NCBI RefSeq assembly: GCF_014203835.1
Contig: NZ_JACHJW010000001.1
Coordinates: forward strand, 4,600,501 to 4,664,500
From: Micromonospora polyrhachis
GTDB taxonomy: Bacteria; Actinomycetota; Actinomycetes; Mycobacteriales; Micromonosporaceae
DNA: 64,000 nt
Direction: 5' to 3'
The notes under the pieces are model-generated. The model searched no databases. It was not told the origin of the DNA and saw only the letters and a program-made list of their open reading frames with translations. Position numbers and translations under genes: made by a program. Below are positions 9,485 through 18,611 of the stretch, one piece after another (the first letter of the stretch is position 1; every line of letters begins with the position of its first letter).

Positions 9485-10690
9485 TCAGGCGATCAGCAGT
9501 TCGGCCTCGACGCCGAGTTCCCGCAGCGTCGCGCCGATCTCGTTACGATAAGCCGGATTGGTCCCGATGACCGTGCGGGTGCCCAGCGTGGCGAGCTCTT
9601 CGGGGGAAGTCACCCGGTGCCCGGTCACCGGCAGGTAGCGGCCCCACTTGCGCGGGTTGACGTCGACCACCGCGGCCAGCCGCCCCGCCGGGTCGGCCAG
9701 GTGCAGGAACTGCACCCCCCGGGAACCGGCCCCCCACAGCACCGGCCGGTCACCCGCGGCCAACGCCCGGTCGATGAGGGAGCGCCACCGTTCACGCTCG
9801 GTCGCGTGCCGGTCGGCGAAGCCGGCGATCGAGTCGAGCTGGCGGTCCCGGTCGGCCGGGCCGGGCAACTCGGCGCGGACGGCCGAGGCCGGCACCTTGC
9901 TCGCGATCTCGACGTACCGGAACATCCCTGAGAAGAGCGGCCCGGTGGCCACCACCCGCCAGCCGGCCCGCTCCACGATCCGGCACAACGAATGGCCGTC
10001 GAAGTAGGAGACGTGCGGGTAGATCACCTCCCAGCCGGCGGTGGCCAGGTCGTAGCCGGCGTCCGGCACCTCCAGGTAGCCGTGCACCGGCCGGTCACCG
10101 GCCAGCTCCCGCAGCCGTACCAGGAAGCCGTACGGGTCGTCGAGATGCTCGAACCAGTGCCGGGAGGTGACGAAGTCGAACGCCGGAAGGCGGTCGTCCA
10201 GGGGTGCCGGCCCGCTGTGGAAGGTCGCGCCGGACGGGTCCGGGCCAATCGGACCGGCGTACATCTGGTCGTAGCCCACCCCCCGGGCGCCGGCGACGTG
10301 GCACAGCTCGCGCAGGAACTCGCCCTGGCCACAGCCGACGTCCAGCACTGTCGCCCCGCGTAGTGGATAGCGCCCGGCCAGGTGCCGGACCAGCTCGGTG
10401 GAGAACGACTGGAACGCGGGGGAGTGGTGCAGGTTGGTGTCCATGGTCGTGTCGTAGACCAGGGCGGCCGGGTCGAAGGCGATGTTGCGCACGTAGGCGC
10501 AGTCCGGGCAGTAGGCCAGCAACATGGTGCCCAACGGCGAGGCGAGCGCCTCGGTCGGGCTGCCCCAGTGCACGCCGCAGAAGACCGGGATCTCCCCGAG
10601 GTCGGCGAAGGGCACCAGCACGGTGCCACCGCAGGCGTCACAGATCCGGGCTCCGCCTAGCTGGTCGGTCCGCCCGCCGGCGCGGATCAC
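9485..10690 (-). CDS. Zinc-finger C-methyltransferase, sugar type
   Basis: 401 residues in the three-part layout of NDP-sugar C-methyltransferases: an N-terminal zinc site (C17/C20 with C61/C64), a class I SAM-binding domain (TVLDVGCGQGEF, about 114-125) and a C-terminal Rossmann-like domain (WGAGSRGVQFLHL, then a VVDVNPRKWG segment). The catalytic YHEH signature seen in the paralog at 11961 is not conserved; IYPHVSYFDGHS occupies the comparable place, so its position specificity or activity may differ. ATG 10690 overlaps the upstream epimerase stop as ATGA, implying coupled translation. It probably methylates the sugar made by this locus; the target carbon is unknown. Confidence 0.82.
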   Translation of the reverse strand: MIRAGGRTDQLGGARICDACGGTVLVPFADLGEIPVFCGVHWGSPTEALASPLGTMLLAYCPDCAYVRNIAFDPAALVYDTTMDTNLHHSPAFQSFSTELVRHLAGRYPLRGATVLDVGCGQGEFLRELCHVAGARGVGYDQMYAGPIGPDPSGATFHSGPAPLDDRLPAFDFVTSRHWFEHLDDPYGFLVRLRELAGDRPVHGYLEVPDAGYDLATAGWEVIYPHVSYFDGHSLCRIVERAGWRVVATGPLFSGMFRYVEIASKVPASAVRAELPGPADRDRQLDSIAGFADRHATERERWRSLIDRALAAGDRPVLWGAGSRGVQFLHLADPAGRLAAVVDVNPRKWGRYLPVTGHRVTSPEELATLGTRTVIGTNPAYRNEIGATLRELGVEAELLIA

Positions 10691-11781
10691 GCCGCCGCCC
10701 CCTCGGCCCTGCCCGTCCCCTCGGCCCCGCCCGTCGTGGCCGGGCGACCCTGGCTGTCGCGCCAGCGCAGGGCGGCGTCGATCCGGCCGGCGGAGCGCAG
10801 CGCCTGGATGCGGCGTAACCGCTGGTGCCGGTCACCGGTGAAGTCGGCCAGGGCCAGGCCGTGCCGCTGGTAGGCCTCGACCAGCTCCTCGATCCCCTTG
10901 CGTACCGTCCACCGGGGCTGGAAGCCGGGGACCTCGGCGGCGATCCGGTCGCAGTCGACCCGGTAGTTACGGGCATCGGCCGAGGCACCTCCGGCGAAGG
11001 TCACCGTCGAGCCGTCGACGATCTCGGCGACCAGCTCCGCCACGTCCCGGATCAGGTAGTTCTCGGTGCTGAGCCCGACGTTGTACGCCCGGCCGTGCAC
11101 CACCTCGCGGGGCGCGTCGAGCAGCGCCAGGAAGGCGGCGCAGATGTCCTCGGCATGCACCAGGGGCCGCCAGGCCGAACCGTCGGAGAGGAGACGTACC
11201 TCGCCGGTGAGCAGCGCGTGTGCGGTGAGGTCGTTGACCACCAGGTCCCCACGTAACCGGGGCGAGAAGCCGTACGCGGTGGCGTTGCGCAGGAAGACCG
11301 GGGAAAAGTCGTCGTCGGCGAGTTCGGTCAGGCCCTGCTCGGCGCGGACCTTCGAGTCCCCGTACGGGGTGACCGGGGCGAACCCGGCGTCCTCGGTCAA
11401 CGGCCGGTCGTCCAGCCCGGCCCCGTAGAGGCTGCACGAGGAGGAGAAGAGAAAGCGCGACACCCGGGCCGCCTTCGCCGCCATCGCCAGGCGCAGGGTG
11501 GCCCGGTGGTTGACGTCGTAGGTCAGCTCCGGGTCGAGGTTGCCGATCGGGTCGTTGCAGAGTGCGGCCAGGTGGCAGACGGCGTCGAAACCGGCACAGT
11601 GTTCGGGTAGGACGTCGCGTAGGTCGAGCCGGAGCGTCGGCACCTCGGCCGGAGCCGGCCCCAGCAGGCAGTCCGCGTAGAGGTCGGTGTCGAGCCCGGT
11701 CACCTCGTGCCCGGCCGCTTGGAGCATCGGGGTGAGGACGCTGCCGAGATAACCATGATGGCCGGTCACGAGAACACGCAC
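10687..11781 (-). CDS. NAD-dependent epimerase/dehydratase (extended SDR)
   Basis: 364 residues. GTG 11781 is chosen because GGGAG lies about ten bases upstream and the protein then begins with the dinucleotide-binding fold (VRVLVTGHHGYLGS). The catalytic set is FSSSCSLYG followed by YGDSK, the YxxxK pair of extended SDR enzymes acting on nucleotide sugars. It could be an epimerase, a 4,6-dehydratase or a reductase. It heads the leftward operon and overlaps the next gene by 4 bp. A 179-bp divergent promoter region separates it from the rightward C-methyltransferase, so both arms may be co-regulated. An in-frame extension to 12033 would lack a good ribosome site and run into the divergent gene. 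Confidence 0.85.
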   Translation of the reverse strand: MRVLVTGHHGYLGSVLTPMLQAAGHEVTGLDTDLYADCLLGPAPAEVPTLRLDLRDVLPEHCAGFDAVCHLAALCNDPIGNLDPELTYDVNHRATLRLAMAAKAARVSRFLFSSSCSLYGAGLDDRPLTEDAGFAPVTPYGDSKVRAEQGLTELADDDFSPVFLRNATAYGFSPRLRGDLVVNDLTAHALLTGEVRLLSDGSAWRPLVHAEDICAAFLALLDAPREVVHGRAYNVGLSTENYLIRDVAELVAEIVDGSTVTFAGGASADARNYRVDCDRIAAEVPGFQPRWTVRKGIEELVEAYQRHGLALADFTGDRHQRLRRIQALRSAGRIDAALRWRDSQGRPATTGGAEGTGRAEGAAA

Positions 11782-11960
11782 GGCAGGGCTCCCGAATTGT
11801 GATCGGAATTGAGAAGGCGAGCTTATTGAGACCCCGCTGGTAGGCCGGCCTATTGTCGGACTTCTTACTGAACCCTCCGCTGCCTGGGTCGCCTGGCTAG
11901 CGTGACCGGAGCGTGTGGCTGGACCGCCGGTAATCCGATTCATATTCGGGGTGATTGGGC

Positions 11961-13190
11961 ATGACCCTTGCCGAATGTCGGCTGTGCTCCACCGGATTGA
12001 CCGAGACCTTTGTTGATCTCGGAATGTCGCCACTGTGCGAAAGCTACCTGCCGGCCGAGCGGCTGGACAGCGCCGAGACCTTCTACCCGCTGCACGTACG
12101 GATCTGTCCAGAGTGCCTGCTCGTGCAGCTGCCGGCGTACGTCCCGGGCGAGGAGATCTTCTCCGACTACGCCTACTTCTCCTCCTACTCGGACTCCTGG
12201 GTGGCGCACGCCCGGCGGTACGCCGACACCATGGTCGAAACGCTCGGCCTGGGGGCGGAGAGCCTGGTCACCGAGGTGGCCAGCAATGACGGCTACCTGC
12301 TCCAGCACTTCGTCGCCCGGGGCGTACCGGTGCTCGGCGTCGAGCCGGCGGCCAACATCGCCGAAGTGGCCCGGGGTCGGGGCGTCCGTACCGAGAACCG
12401 GTTCCTCGGTGCGGCGAGCGGGGTCGAGCTGGCCGACCGGTACGGGCAGGCCGATCTGGTGGTCGGCAACAACGTCTACGCCCACGTCCCCGACCTGGTG
12501 GGCTTCACCGCCGGGCTGGCCGCCCTGGTCAAACCGACCGGACTGGTCACCCTGGAGTTCCCGCACCTGCTTCGGCTCGTCGAGCGCCGGCAGTACGACA
12601 CCATCTACCACGAGCACTACCAGTACCTGTCGCTGCTCACCGCGCGCCGGGCCCTGGCCACCGCCGACCTCTCCGTGGTGGACGTGGAGGAACTCTCCAG
12701 CCACGGTGGCTCACTGCGGGTGTACGCCCGACCAGCCACCGGTGCCGGTGAACCGTCGAGCAACGTCAAGTCGGTGCTGGAAGCGGAGGCCGAGGCCGGT
12801 CTGCACACCGTGGCCGGGCACCGGGGCTTCGCCGAGGCGGTCTTCGACATCAAGCGGGACCTGCTCGACTTCCTGCTCACCGCCCGCGCCCAGGGGCGGC
12901 GGGTCGTCGGGTACGGCGCACCGGGCAAGGGGAACACCCTGCTCAACCACTGCGGCATCCGGGCCGACCTGCTCGAATACACCGTCGACCGGAGTCCGCA
13001 CAAGCAGGGGCGGTTCCTGCCCGGCACCCACATCCCGATCCACGCGCCGGAGCGGATCGAGCAGGACCAGCCGGACTACGTACTGGTGCTGCCCTGGAAC
13101 CTGCGTACGGAGATCTCCGCGCAGCTCGACCACGTACGCCAATGGGGTGGCCGGTTGGTCTTTCCGATCCCGGCGCTGGAGGTCGTCTGA
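11961..13190 (+). CDS. NDP-hexose C-3-methyltransferase-like protein
   Basis: 409 residues. The zinc site uses C6/C9 and C49/C52 (CRLC, CPEC), the SAM motif is TEVASNDGYLL (about 104-114), and the signature Y216-H217-E218-H219 (TIYHEHYQYLS) matches the catalytic Tyr/His region known from TcaB9/TylCIII sugar C-3-methyltransferases. The C-terminal domain starts near GYGAPGKGNTLL. The family methylates a ketosugar nucleotide to make a branched-chain sugar. ATG 11961 has GGGGTGA upstream; a TTG six bases earlier is the alternative. It heads the rightward operon, and its stop overlaps the next start as TGATG. A second, more divergent copy lies in the opposite operon at 9485. Confidence 0.85.
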   Translation: MTLAECRLCSTGLTETFVDLGMSPLCESYLPAERLDSAETFYPLHVRICPECLLVQLPAYVPGEEIFSDYAYFSSYSDSWVAHARRYADTMVETLGLGAESLVTEVASNDGYLLQHFVARGVPVLGVEPAANIAEVARGRGVRTENRFLGAASGVELADRYGQADLVVGNNVYAHVPDLVGFTAGLAALVKPTGLVTLEFPHLLRLVERRQYDTIYHEHYQYLSLLTARRALATADLSVVDVEELSSHGGSLRVYARPATGAGEPSSNVKSVLEAEAEAGLHTVAGHRGFAEAVFDIKRDLLDFLLTARAQGRRVVGYGAPGKGNTLLNHCGIRADLLEYTVDRSPHKQGRFLPGTHIPIHAPERIEQDQPDYVLVLPWNLRTEISAQLDHVRQWGGRLVFPIPALEVV

Positions 13191-14005
13191 TGAAGGTCGT
13201 CCTCTTCTGCGGTGGCCTCGGTATGCGAATGCGCGAGGATGCCGCCTCCGCGCCGAAACCCATGGCGATGATCGGTGATCGGCCGCTGCTGTGGCACGTG
13301 ATGCGTTACTACGCTCATTTCGGGCACACCGAGTTCATTCTCTGCCTCGGTTATGGTGCCGCCGCGGTCAAGGACTACTTCCTGCACTACGACGAGACGT
13401 TGTCCAACGACTTCACCCTCAGCATGGGCGGTCGGGACGTCCGGCTCTTCTCCTCCGACATCACCGACTGGAACATCACCTTCATCGACACCGGTCTGCA
13501 CGCCACCATCGGCGAGCGGCTGATGCGGGTGCGCGAGTACGTCGAGGACGATCCGCTCTTCCTGGCCAACTACGCCGACACGCTGACCGATGCGCCGTTG
13601 CCGAAGCTGATCGAGCGGTTCCGGGCCGGCACCGAGGTGGCCAGTCTGCTGGCCGTACCGGTGCAGTCGACCCACCACGTCATCGACATCGGCGAGCGCG
13701 ACCAGGTCAGCCGGGTACACCCGATCCGGGACCTGATGCAGTGGGAGAACGGCGGCTACTTCATCCTCCGGCCGGAGATCTTCTCGGTACTGCGTACCAA
13801 TGAGGACCTGGTGCCGCACGCCTTCGAGCGGCTGCTGCCCGGACGGCGGCTGCTCGCCCAGCGCTACACCGGATTCTGGCGCGCGGCTGACACCTTCAAG
13901 GACCGTGCGGAGTTGGAGGACCTCTACCGCTCCGGGCGATGCCCGTGGATGCTCTGGGACGCCAACCGCAACGGCCTGCGCCCGGTTCCGGTGGTGAGCC
14001 GCTGA
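13190..14005 (+). CDS. Sugar-1-phosphate nucleotidyltransferase, RfbF-like
   Basis: 271 residues, most like glucose-1-phosphate cytidylyltransferases: a nucleotide-binding N-terminus (VVLFCGGLGMRMRE), KPMAMIG, then FILCLGYGAAAVKDYF and NDFTLSMGG typical of RfbF proteins. It should activate a hexose-1-phosphate as NDP-sugar, the entry step for the epimerase and C-methyltransferases. The usual GxGTRL loop reads GLGMRM here, with Met replacing both Thr and Leu; I believe other actinobacterial relatives share this but cannot confirm it. The start overlaps the preceding stop (TGATG), and the stop overlaps the deacetylase start in the same way. The nucleotide base used (CTP or another) is inferred from similarity only. 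Confidence 0.82.
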   Translation: MKVVLFCGGLGMRMREDAASAPKPMAMIGDRPLLWHVMRYYAHFGHTEFILCLGYGAAAVKDYFLHYDETLSNDFTLSMGGRDVRLFSSDITDWNITFIDTGLHATIGERLMRVREYVEDDPLFLANYADTLTDAPLPKLIERFRAGTEVASLLAVPVQSTHHVIDIGERDQVSRVHPIRDLMQWENGGYFILRPEIFSVLRTNEDLVPHAFERLLPGRRLLAQRYTGFWRAADTFKDRAELEDLYRSGRCPWMLWDANRNGLRPVPVVSR

Positions 14006-14652
14006 TGTTGTCGTTGCACCTGGCCGGGGTGCGGTCCGTGGTACTGCTCGGGGCGCATCCCGACGACATCGAGATCGGTGCCGGCGGTCTGCTGTTGGCA
14101 CTGGCCGGCACGGCCCGTCCCGAGCCGCTACGCGTTCACTATGTCCTGCTCACCGGTGGTCCGGACCGCCAGGCCGAGGCCCGCGCCGCCGTGATGACGT
14201 TCCTGGCCGGTGCGCGGATCACTCTCGACCTGCACGATCTGCCCGACGGCCGGGTGCCGGCCCACTGGGGACGGGCGAAGGAGATCGTCGACCGGGCCGC
14301 CGCCGTCGTACCCGACGTCGACCTGGTCGTCGCCCCCGGTACGGACGACGCCCACCAGGACCATCGCCTATTGGCCGAGTTGGCACCCACGGCGTTCCGG
14401 GATGCTCCACTGCTGCACTACGAGATCCCCAAGTGGGACGGGGACCTCGGTCGACGCAACCTCTACCTGCCCCTGACCGAGGAGTTGGTCCGGCGGAAGC
14501 TGGAGTTACTCCACGCGTGTTTCCCGTCACAGAAGTCTCGGGACTGGTGGGACGATGAGGTGTTCCTCGGGCTGGCCCGGCTGCGCGGCATGGAATGCCG
14601 AGCCCGGTACGCCGAGGCGTTCCGGTGCGAGAAAGCGGTGATCCGGTTATGA
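14005..14652 (+). CDS. PIG-L family (LmbE-like) deacetylase
   Basis: 215 residues. The zinc motif AHPDDIEIG sits at 17-25 and the second metal segment AHQDH at 116-120, both characteristic of PIG-L/MshB deacetylases, which remove acetyl groups from N-acetylated sugars. Between the nucleotidyltransferase and the pyruvyl transferase it probably deacetylates an amino sugar of the glycan or its precursor. ATG 14005 overlaps the previous stop by one base; the gene ends in a 4-bp ATGA overlap with the next. No signal peptide is seen, so it acts in the cytoplasm. A role in mycothiol synthesis (MshB) is less likely given the operon. Confidence 0.87.
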   Translation: MLSLHLAGVRSVVLLGAHPDDIEIGAGGLLLALAGTARPEPLRVHYVLLTGGPDRQAEARAAVMTFLAGARITLDLHDLPDGRVPAHWGRAKEIVDRAAAVVPDVDLVVAPGTDDAHQDHRLLAELAPTAFRDAPLLHYEIPKWDGDLGRRNLYLPLTEELVRRKLELLHACFPSQKSRDWWDDEVFLGLARLRGMECRARYAEAFRCEKAVIRL

Positions 14653-15950
14653 CCACGAGCCCGTTGTCGATCTGCCTCTTCGGGGTGCCCGGCTCGGGAA
14701 ACAACCTGGGCGTCGGCGCGTTACGGGCCGCCACCCTCGCCGGTCTGCTCGGCCGGGAACCGCAGGCCCGGGTGACCGTCTTCGACGACGGCTGGGGCCA
14801 GCGTGCCGGGCGCGCCTACGTGGCCGGTCGGCCGGTCCCGATCGCGCTGGCCGGGGCCCGTCACTCCCGGCGCTACCACCGGCCCGAGTCCTATCTGAAC
14901 ATGCGGGTCAGTGCCGCACTCGGTGGCCTGGGGAACACCGGGGTGACCCGGATCGACGCCGCCGACGCGGTGCTCGACGTCAGCGGCGGGGACAGTTTCA
15001 GCGACATCTACGGCGAGCATCGGTTCCGATCGGTGGCCTGGCCCAAGCGACTGACCCTGTTGCGGAACCGGCCGCTGGTGCTGCTGCCCCAGACGTACGG
15101 ACCGTTCCGGTCGGCCCGACTGCGCGCCGAGGCGGCCAACCTGATCCGGAGCGCGGCAATGGCCTGGGCCCGGGACCCGGAGAGCTTCCACGCGCTGAAC
15201 GAACTGGTCGGCCCCGACCTCGATCCCCAGCGGCACCGCGAGGGCGTCGACGTGGCCTTCGCGTTGGAGCCGCGGGAGCCCGACGGTGCCTCGTACGAGC
15301 GGATGGCACAGTGGTTCGCCGCCGCGCCGGGGCCGGTGGTCGGGATCAACGTCAGTGGACTGATGGTCCAGTCGGAAGGGATGGCCCGGTTCGGGCTGAC
15401 CGGGGACGGTGGCAACGTCGCCCAGCGCCTGTGTGAGCGGTTGCTCGCCGAGCCGGACACCCGGGTGGTCGTGGTGCCGCACGTACGCAGCCCGGGTGGG
15501 GTCGACTGCGACCTGGCGGCCAGCGAGCGGCTGCGGGACGCGCTCGCCGTCCGGTACGCCGACCGGGTGACGGTCGCGCCGACCGACCTGGACCCGCACC
15601 AGGCCAAGTGGGTGATCGCGCGGACCTCGTGGTTCTGCGGGATGCGGATGCACGCCACCATCGCCGCGCTCTCCTCGGCGGTGCCGGCCGCCAACATCGC
15701 CTACAGCCTGAAGGCGCGCGGGGTCTTCGCCAGCGTGGGGCAGGAGCGGCACGTCGCCGACGCCCGGCGGCTGACCGACGACGAGTTGCTGGGGACGCTC
15801 TGGTCGTCCTGGACGACACGGGCGGAGGCCGCTGCCGAGCTGGCGGTGCGTACCCCGGAGGCGATCCGGCGGGCCGCGGCGCAGATGGACGAGATCGTGG
15901 CCCTGGCCCGTGCCGAGCACACGGCGCGCGGCACCGTCGGGGTGCACTGA
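14649..15950 (+). CDS. Polysaccharide pyruvyl transferase family protein
   Basis: 433 residues, GT-B-like fold of the CsaB/WcaK family. Visible landmarks are the glycine-rich N-terminus (FGVPGSGNNLGVGA), VLDVSGGDSFSDIYGEHRF, LLPQTYGPFRS and MRMHATIAALSSAVPAANIAYS near the C-terminus. Family members transfer pyruvate from phosphoenolpyruvate to a sugar to form a ketal, giving the glycan a negative charge. The start overlaps the deacetylase stop (ATGA) and its stop overlaps the next start (TGATG). Pairing with an FrhB-like gene immediately downstream recurs in exopolysaccharide clusters of other bacteria. Confidence 0.87.
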   Translation: MTTSPLSICLFGVPGSGNNLGVGALRAATLAGLLGREPQARVTVFDDGWGQRAGRAYVAGRPVPIALAGARHSRRYHRPESYLNMRVSAALGGLGNTGVTRIDAADAVLDVSGGDSFSDIYGEHRFRSVAWPKRLTLLRNRPLVLLPQTYGPFRSARLRAEAANLIRSAAMAWARDPESFHALNELVGPDLDPQRHREGVDVAFALEPREPDGASYERMAQWFAAAPGPVVGINVSGLMVQSEGMARFGLTGDGGNVAQRLCERLLAEPDTRVVVVPHVRSPGGVDCDLAASERLRDALAVRYADRVTVAPTDLDPHQAKWVIARTSWFCGMRMHATIAALSSAVPAANIAYSLKARGVFASVGQERHVADARRLTDDELLGTLWSSWTTRAEAAAELAVRTPEAIRRAAAQMDEIVALARAEHTARGTVGVH

Positions 15951-17278
15951 TGGCGCGTCCCCGGACCGTGCACGACGTCGCCGCACACAAGCTCTGCACC
16001 GGCTGCGGGGTCTGTGCCTACCTGGCCCCGGACGAGATCCGCATGGTCGACGTCCTCGATCACGGTCGCCGGCCGCTGCCGGTGTTGCCGATCCAACCCA
16101 GTCGATCGACCCACACCCCGGGAACGTCCGGTGCGGCCAGCGCGTTGCGGTGCTGCCCCGGGGTACGGCTGGAGCACGAGACCAGCACCCCGGCGCCGGG
16201 CGAGATCGCCGAGTTGCGGGCCGGCTGGGGGCCGGTCCGGGCGATCTGGGAGGGGTACGCCGCCGACGAGCGGATCCGGTTCGCCGGCTCCAGCGGCGGG
16301 GTGGCGACCGCACTGGCCGCCTACTGCCTGGAGCAGGCGGGGATGGCCGGGGTGCTGCACATCGGGGCCCGATCCGATGTGCCCTACCTCAACGAGACCC
16401 GGTTCTCCCGTACCCGGGAGGAGCTGCTCGCGGCGGCGGGTTCGCGGTACGCACCGGCCAGCCCGTGTGACCGGCTGGACCTGGTCGAGTCCGCCGAGGT
16501 GCCCTGCGTCTTCATCGGCAAACCGTGCGACGTGGCGGCGGTACGGATGGCCCGGCAGGTCAAGCCGGAGCTGGATGCACGGGTGGGGCTGACCATCGCG
16601 GTCTTCTGTGCGGGCACCCCGTCCACCCGGGGCACGCTGGAGATGCTGCGTCAGCTCGGTACGCCGGACCCGCAGCAGGTGGCGTCGGTGCACTACCGGG
16701 GCAACGGCTGGCCGGGGCGGGCCCGTGCCCGCCTCGTGGACGATCCCCCGGGGCAGGAGCGGACGCTCAGCTACGAGCAGTCCTGGGGGGACATCCTGCA
16801 GAAGCACCGGCAGTGGCGCTGCTATCTCTGCGCCGACCACACCGGCGAGTTCGCCGACGTGGCGGTCGGTGACCCGTGGTACCGGCCGACCGGGGACGAT
16901 CCGGGGCGCTCGCTGGTGCTGGCCCGCACCGAGCGGGGCGTACGCCTGGTGGAGGCGGCGATCGCGGCCGGCGCGCTGGTGCTGGAGCCGATGCCGGCGC
17001 GGATCCTGCCCGCCTCGCAACCCAACCTGCTGAGCGCTCGGGGTGCGGTCTGGGGTCGGCTGGTGACCCTGCGGGCGGCCGGTCTGATGACCCCCCGGCT
17101 GAAGCACCTGCCGATGGCGGGCATGTGGTGGCGGGCCCTGTCGGCCAGGCAGAAGTTCCAGTCGACGGTGGGCACCCTGCGCCGGATCCGACGGAAGCGG
17201 CTGCGGGTCCGGGCCGAGCTGATCCCGTACGGGGAGCGGTCGGCCCCGTCCGACGAGCAGCGGTCGCCGGTCAGCTGA
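15950..17278 (+). CDS. FrhB-like (coenzyme F420 hydrogenase beta subunit domain) protein
   Basis: 442 residues. An N-terminal C16-x2-C19-x2-C22 motif (CTGCGVC) resembles half of a ferredoxin site, with further cysteines at 68-69; the body matches the N- and C-terminal FrhB/FdhB domains (RFAGSSGGVATALA, IGKPCDVAAVR, WRCYLCADHTGEFADVAVGDPW). Catalytic FrhB proteins use F420 and flavin, but homologs in polysaccharide clusters beside pyruvyl transferases have no firmly established reaction. Only one complete Cys triad is visible, so a full 4Fe-4S cluster would need the extra cysteines. It is the last gene of the rightward operon and ends 19 bp from the convergent beta-helix gene. Confidence 0.8.
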   Translation: MARPRTVHDVAAHKLCTGCGVCAYLAPDEIRMVDVLDHGRRPLPVLPIQPSRSTHTPGTSGAASALRCCPGVRLEHETSTPAPGEIAELRAGWGPVRAIWEGYAADERIRFAGSSGGVATALAAYCLEQAGMAGVLHIGARSDVPYLNETRFSRTREELLAAAGSRYAPASPCDRLDLVESAEVPCVFIGKPCDVAAVRMARQVKPELDARVGLTIAVFCAGTPSTRGTLEMLRQLGTPDPQQVASVHYRGNGWPGRARARLVDDPPGQERTLSYEQSWGDILQKHRQWRCYLCADHTGEFADVAVGDPWYRPTGDDPGRSLVLARTERGVRLVEAAIAAGALVLEPMPARILPASQPNLLSARGAVWGRLVTLRAAGLMTPRLKHLPMAGMWWRALSARQKFQSTVGTLRRIRRKRLRVRAELIPYGERSAPSDEQRSPVS

Positions 17279-17297
17279 TCGGCACCGGTCGGCCCGG

Positions 17298-18611
17298 TCA
17301 GTCGACCGGTATCGGACGACCGTTGTCGAACCAGGCGTTGGTGCTGCGGTCCCAGGTGATGCCCGGGTGGTTGGGACGGGCGACCACCCCGTAGCGGTAG
17401 TCGCGGCCGAACTTGTTGTCGCGGATGACGATGTTGGAGGCGGTCAGGTCGTTCCGGATGCCGATCGAGTAGTTGCCGCCGTTGCAGTAGTTGCCCTCGA
17501 AGAGGAGGTTGCGCACGGCCGGGCCGGTGGTCGAGCCGATCATCAGGCAGGCGTTCATCGGGTCCCGGGTGCTCGCCCGGTAGGCGTCCAGCCGGTTGTG
17601 CCGGACCACGATGTTGACCCCGGCGGTGGTCTGGAGGGTGTCGTTGTGTGAGCCCTCGATCCGGTTCAGGTCGTGGATCCAGGAGTCGATGACGTTGGTG
17701 TTGTCCCCGAGCCGGGGGCCGTCGTTGACGTTGTAGATGTTGACCCGGCGCAGCGTGTAGTTGGCGCAGCACACCGCTGCCGCCGTCTTGTTGGTGCCGT
17801 TGATCTCGACGTCCTCGACCACCATGCTGGCATCGCCGAGGGTGCGGAGGGCGTAGGCCGGGCTGTCGCAGGTGATCCGGGACTTCCGGATGGTGACGTT
17901 CTTGGCGTACACGTTGACGCAACCGGTGATGTTGAGGTTGGAGACGACCTCGCCGTCCTGCCGGAGGCTGAGCGATCCGGAGTCGCGCAGGATGGTGCCG
18001 GCCGGTACGCCGGTGGTGGTCGGCCCGGGCCAGTAGCTCAACGGAGTGGGGGGTCCACCCGGGGTGGGGCTGCTCGGGCTGGGACCCGGGGACGGGGTCA
18101 CGTCCGGGTACGGGTCCCCGTCGTGTTGCGAGTCGACGATGCTCGCCGGTGCGGACGGGCTGTAGACGAACGGGGTTCCGCAGTTGAAGACCTGCACCCG
18201 GACGGCGGAGTAGTTGCCCGGGGCGATGCCGTTGGTGCCGCGCCCGGTGCAGTAGACCTTGCTGTCCTCGATGAGGGTGCCGGTGGAGCCGGCGCGTACG
18301 GTGACGACGGCGGTGCCACCCGACTTGACCACGATTCGGCGAAGGGTGACGTTGTTTGCCGCGATCTCGATCGGGCGGATGATGGTCTGGTTGGCGAGTA
18401 CCGTGCCGGGCGTGGTGATCACCATGGGGCCGGTGTCGGGGTCCTCGGGGTTGGCCAGGATCAGGTAGCCGGTGCCGGCGACGGCGGCCACGCCGAGGCC
18501 GACTCCGCCGGCGATCAGTCGCCGTCGGTTGCGGCGAGAGCGTCGGTCGCCGATCGGCTCGGTGTCGATCGGCTCGGCGTCGAATGGGCTCAGGGGTTCG
18601 GTATCGGACAT
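17298..18611 (-). CDS. Exported right-handed parallel beta-helix protein
   Basis: 437 residues. ATG 18611 follows GAGGGGAAG. An acidic cytoplasmic start is followed by a RRSRRNRRR basic block and one membrane helix (about residues 31-50), so it is a membrane-anchored or exported protein. The rest shows repeated short beta-turn units rich in Asn and Ile/Val (NVTLRRIVV, NVTIRKSRI, NIVIRDNKF) typical of pectate-lyase-like beta-helices, in two halves separated by a Pro/Ser linker (about 205-225). Such folds bind or cleave polysaccharides, and the setting beside a glycan operon fits that role; catalytic residues are not identifiable. A strong palindrome lies in its upstream region. Confidence 0.75.
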   Translation of the reverse strand: MSDTEPLSPFDAEPIDTEPIGDRRSRRNRRRLIAGGVGLGVAAVAGTGYLILANPEDPDTGPMVITTPGTVLANQTIIRPIEIAANNVTLRRIVVKSGGTAVVTVRAGSTGTLIEDSKVYCTGRGTNGIAPGNYSAVRVQVFNCGTPFVYSPSAPASIVDSQHDGDPYPDVTPSPGPSPSSPTPGGPPTPLSYWPGPTTTGVPAGTILRDSGSLSLRQDGEVVSNLNITGCVNVYAKNVTIRKSRITCDSPAYALRTLGDASMVVEDVEINGTNKTAAAVCCANYTLRRVNIYNVNDGPRLGDNTNVIDSWIHDLNRIEGSHNDTLQTTAGVNIVVRHNRLDAYRASTRDPMNACLMIGSTTGPAVRNLLFEGNYCNGGNYSIGIRNDLTASNIVIRDNKFGRDYRYGVVARPNHPGITWDRSTNAWFDNGRPIPVD

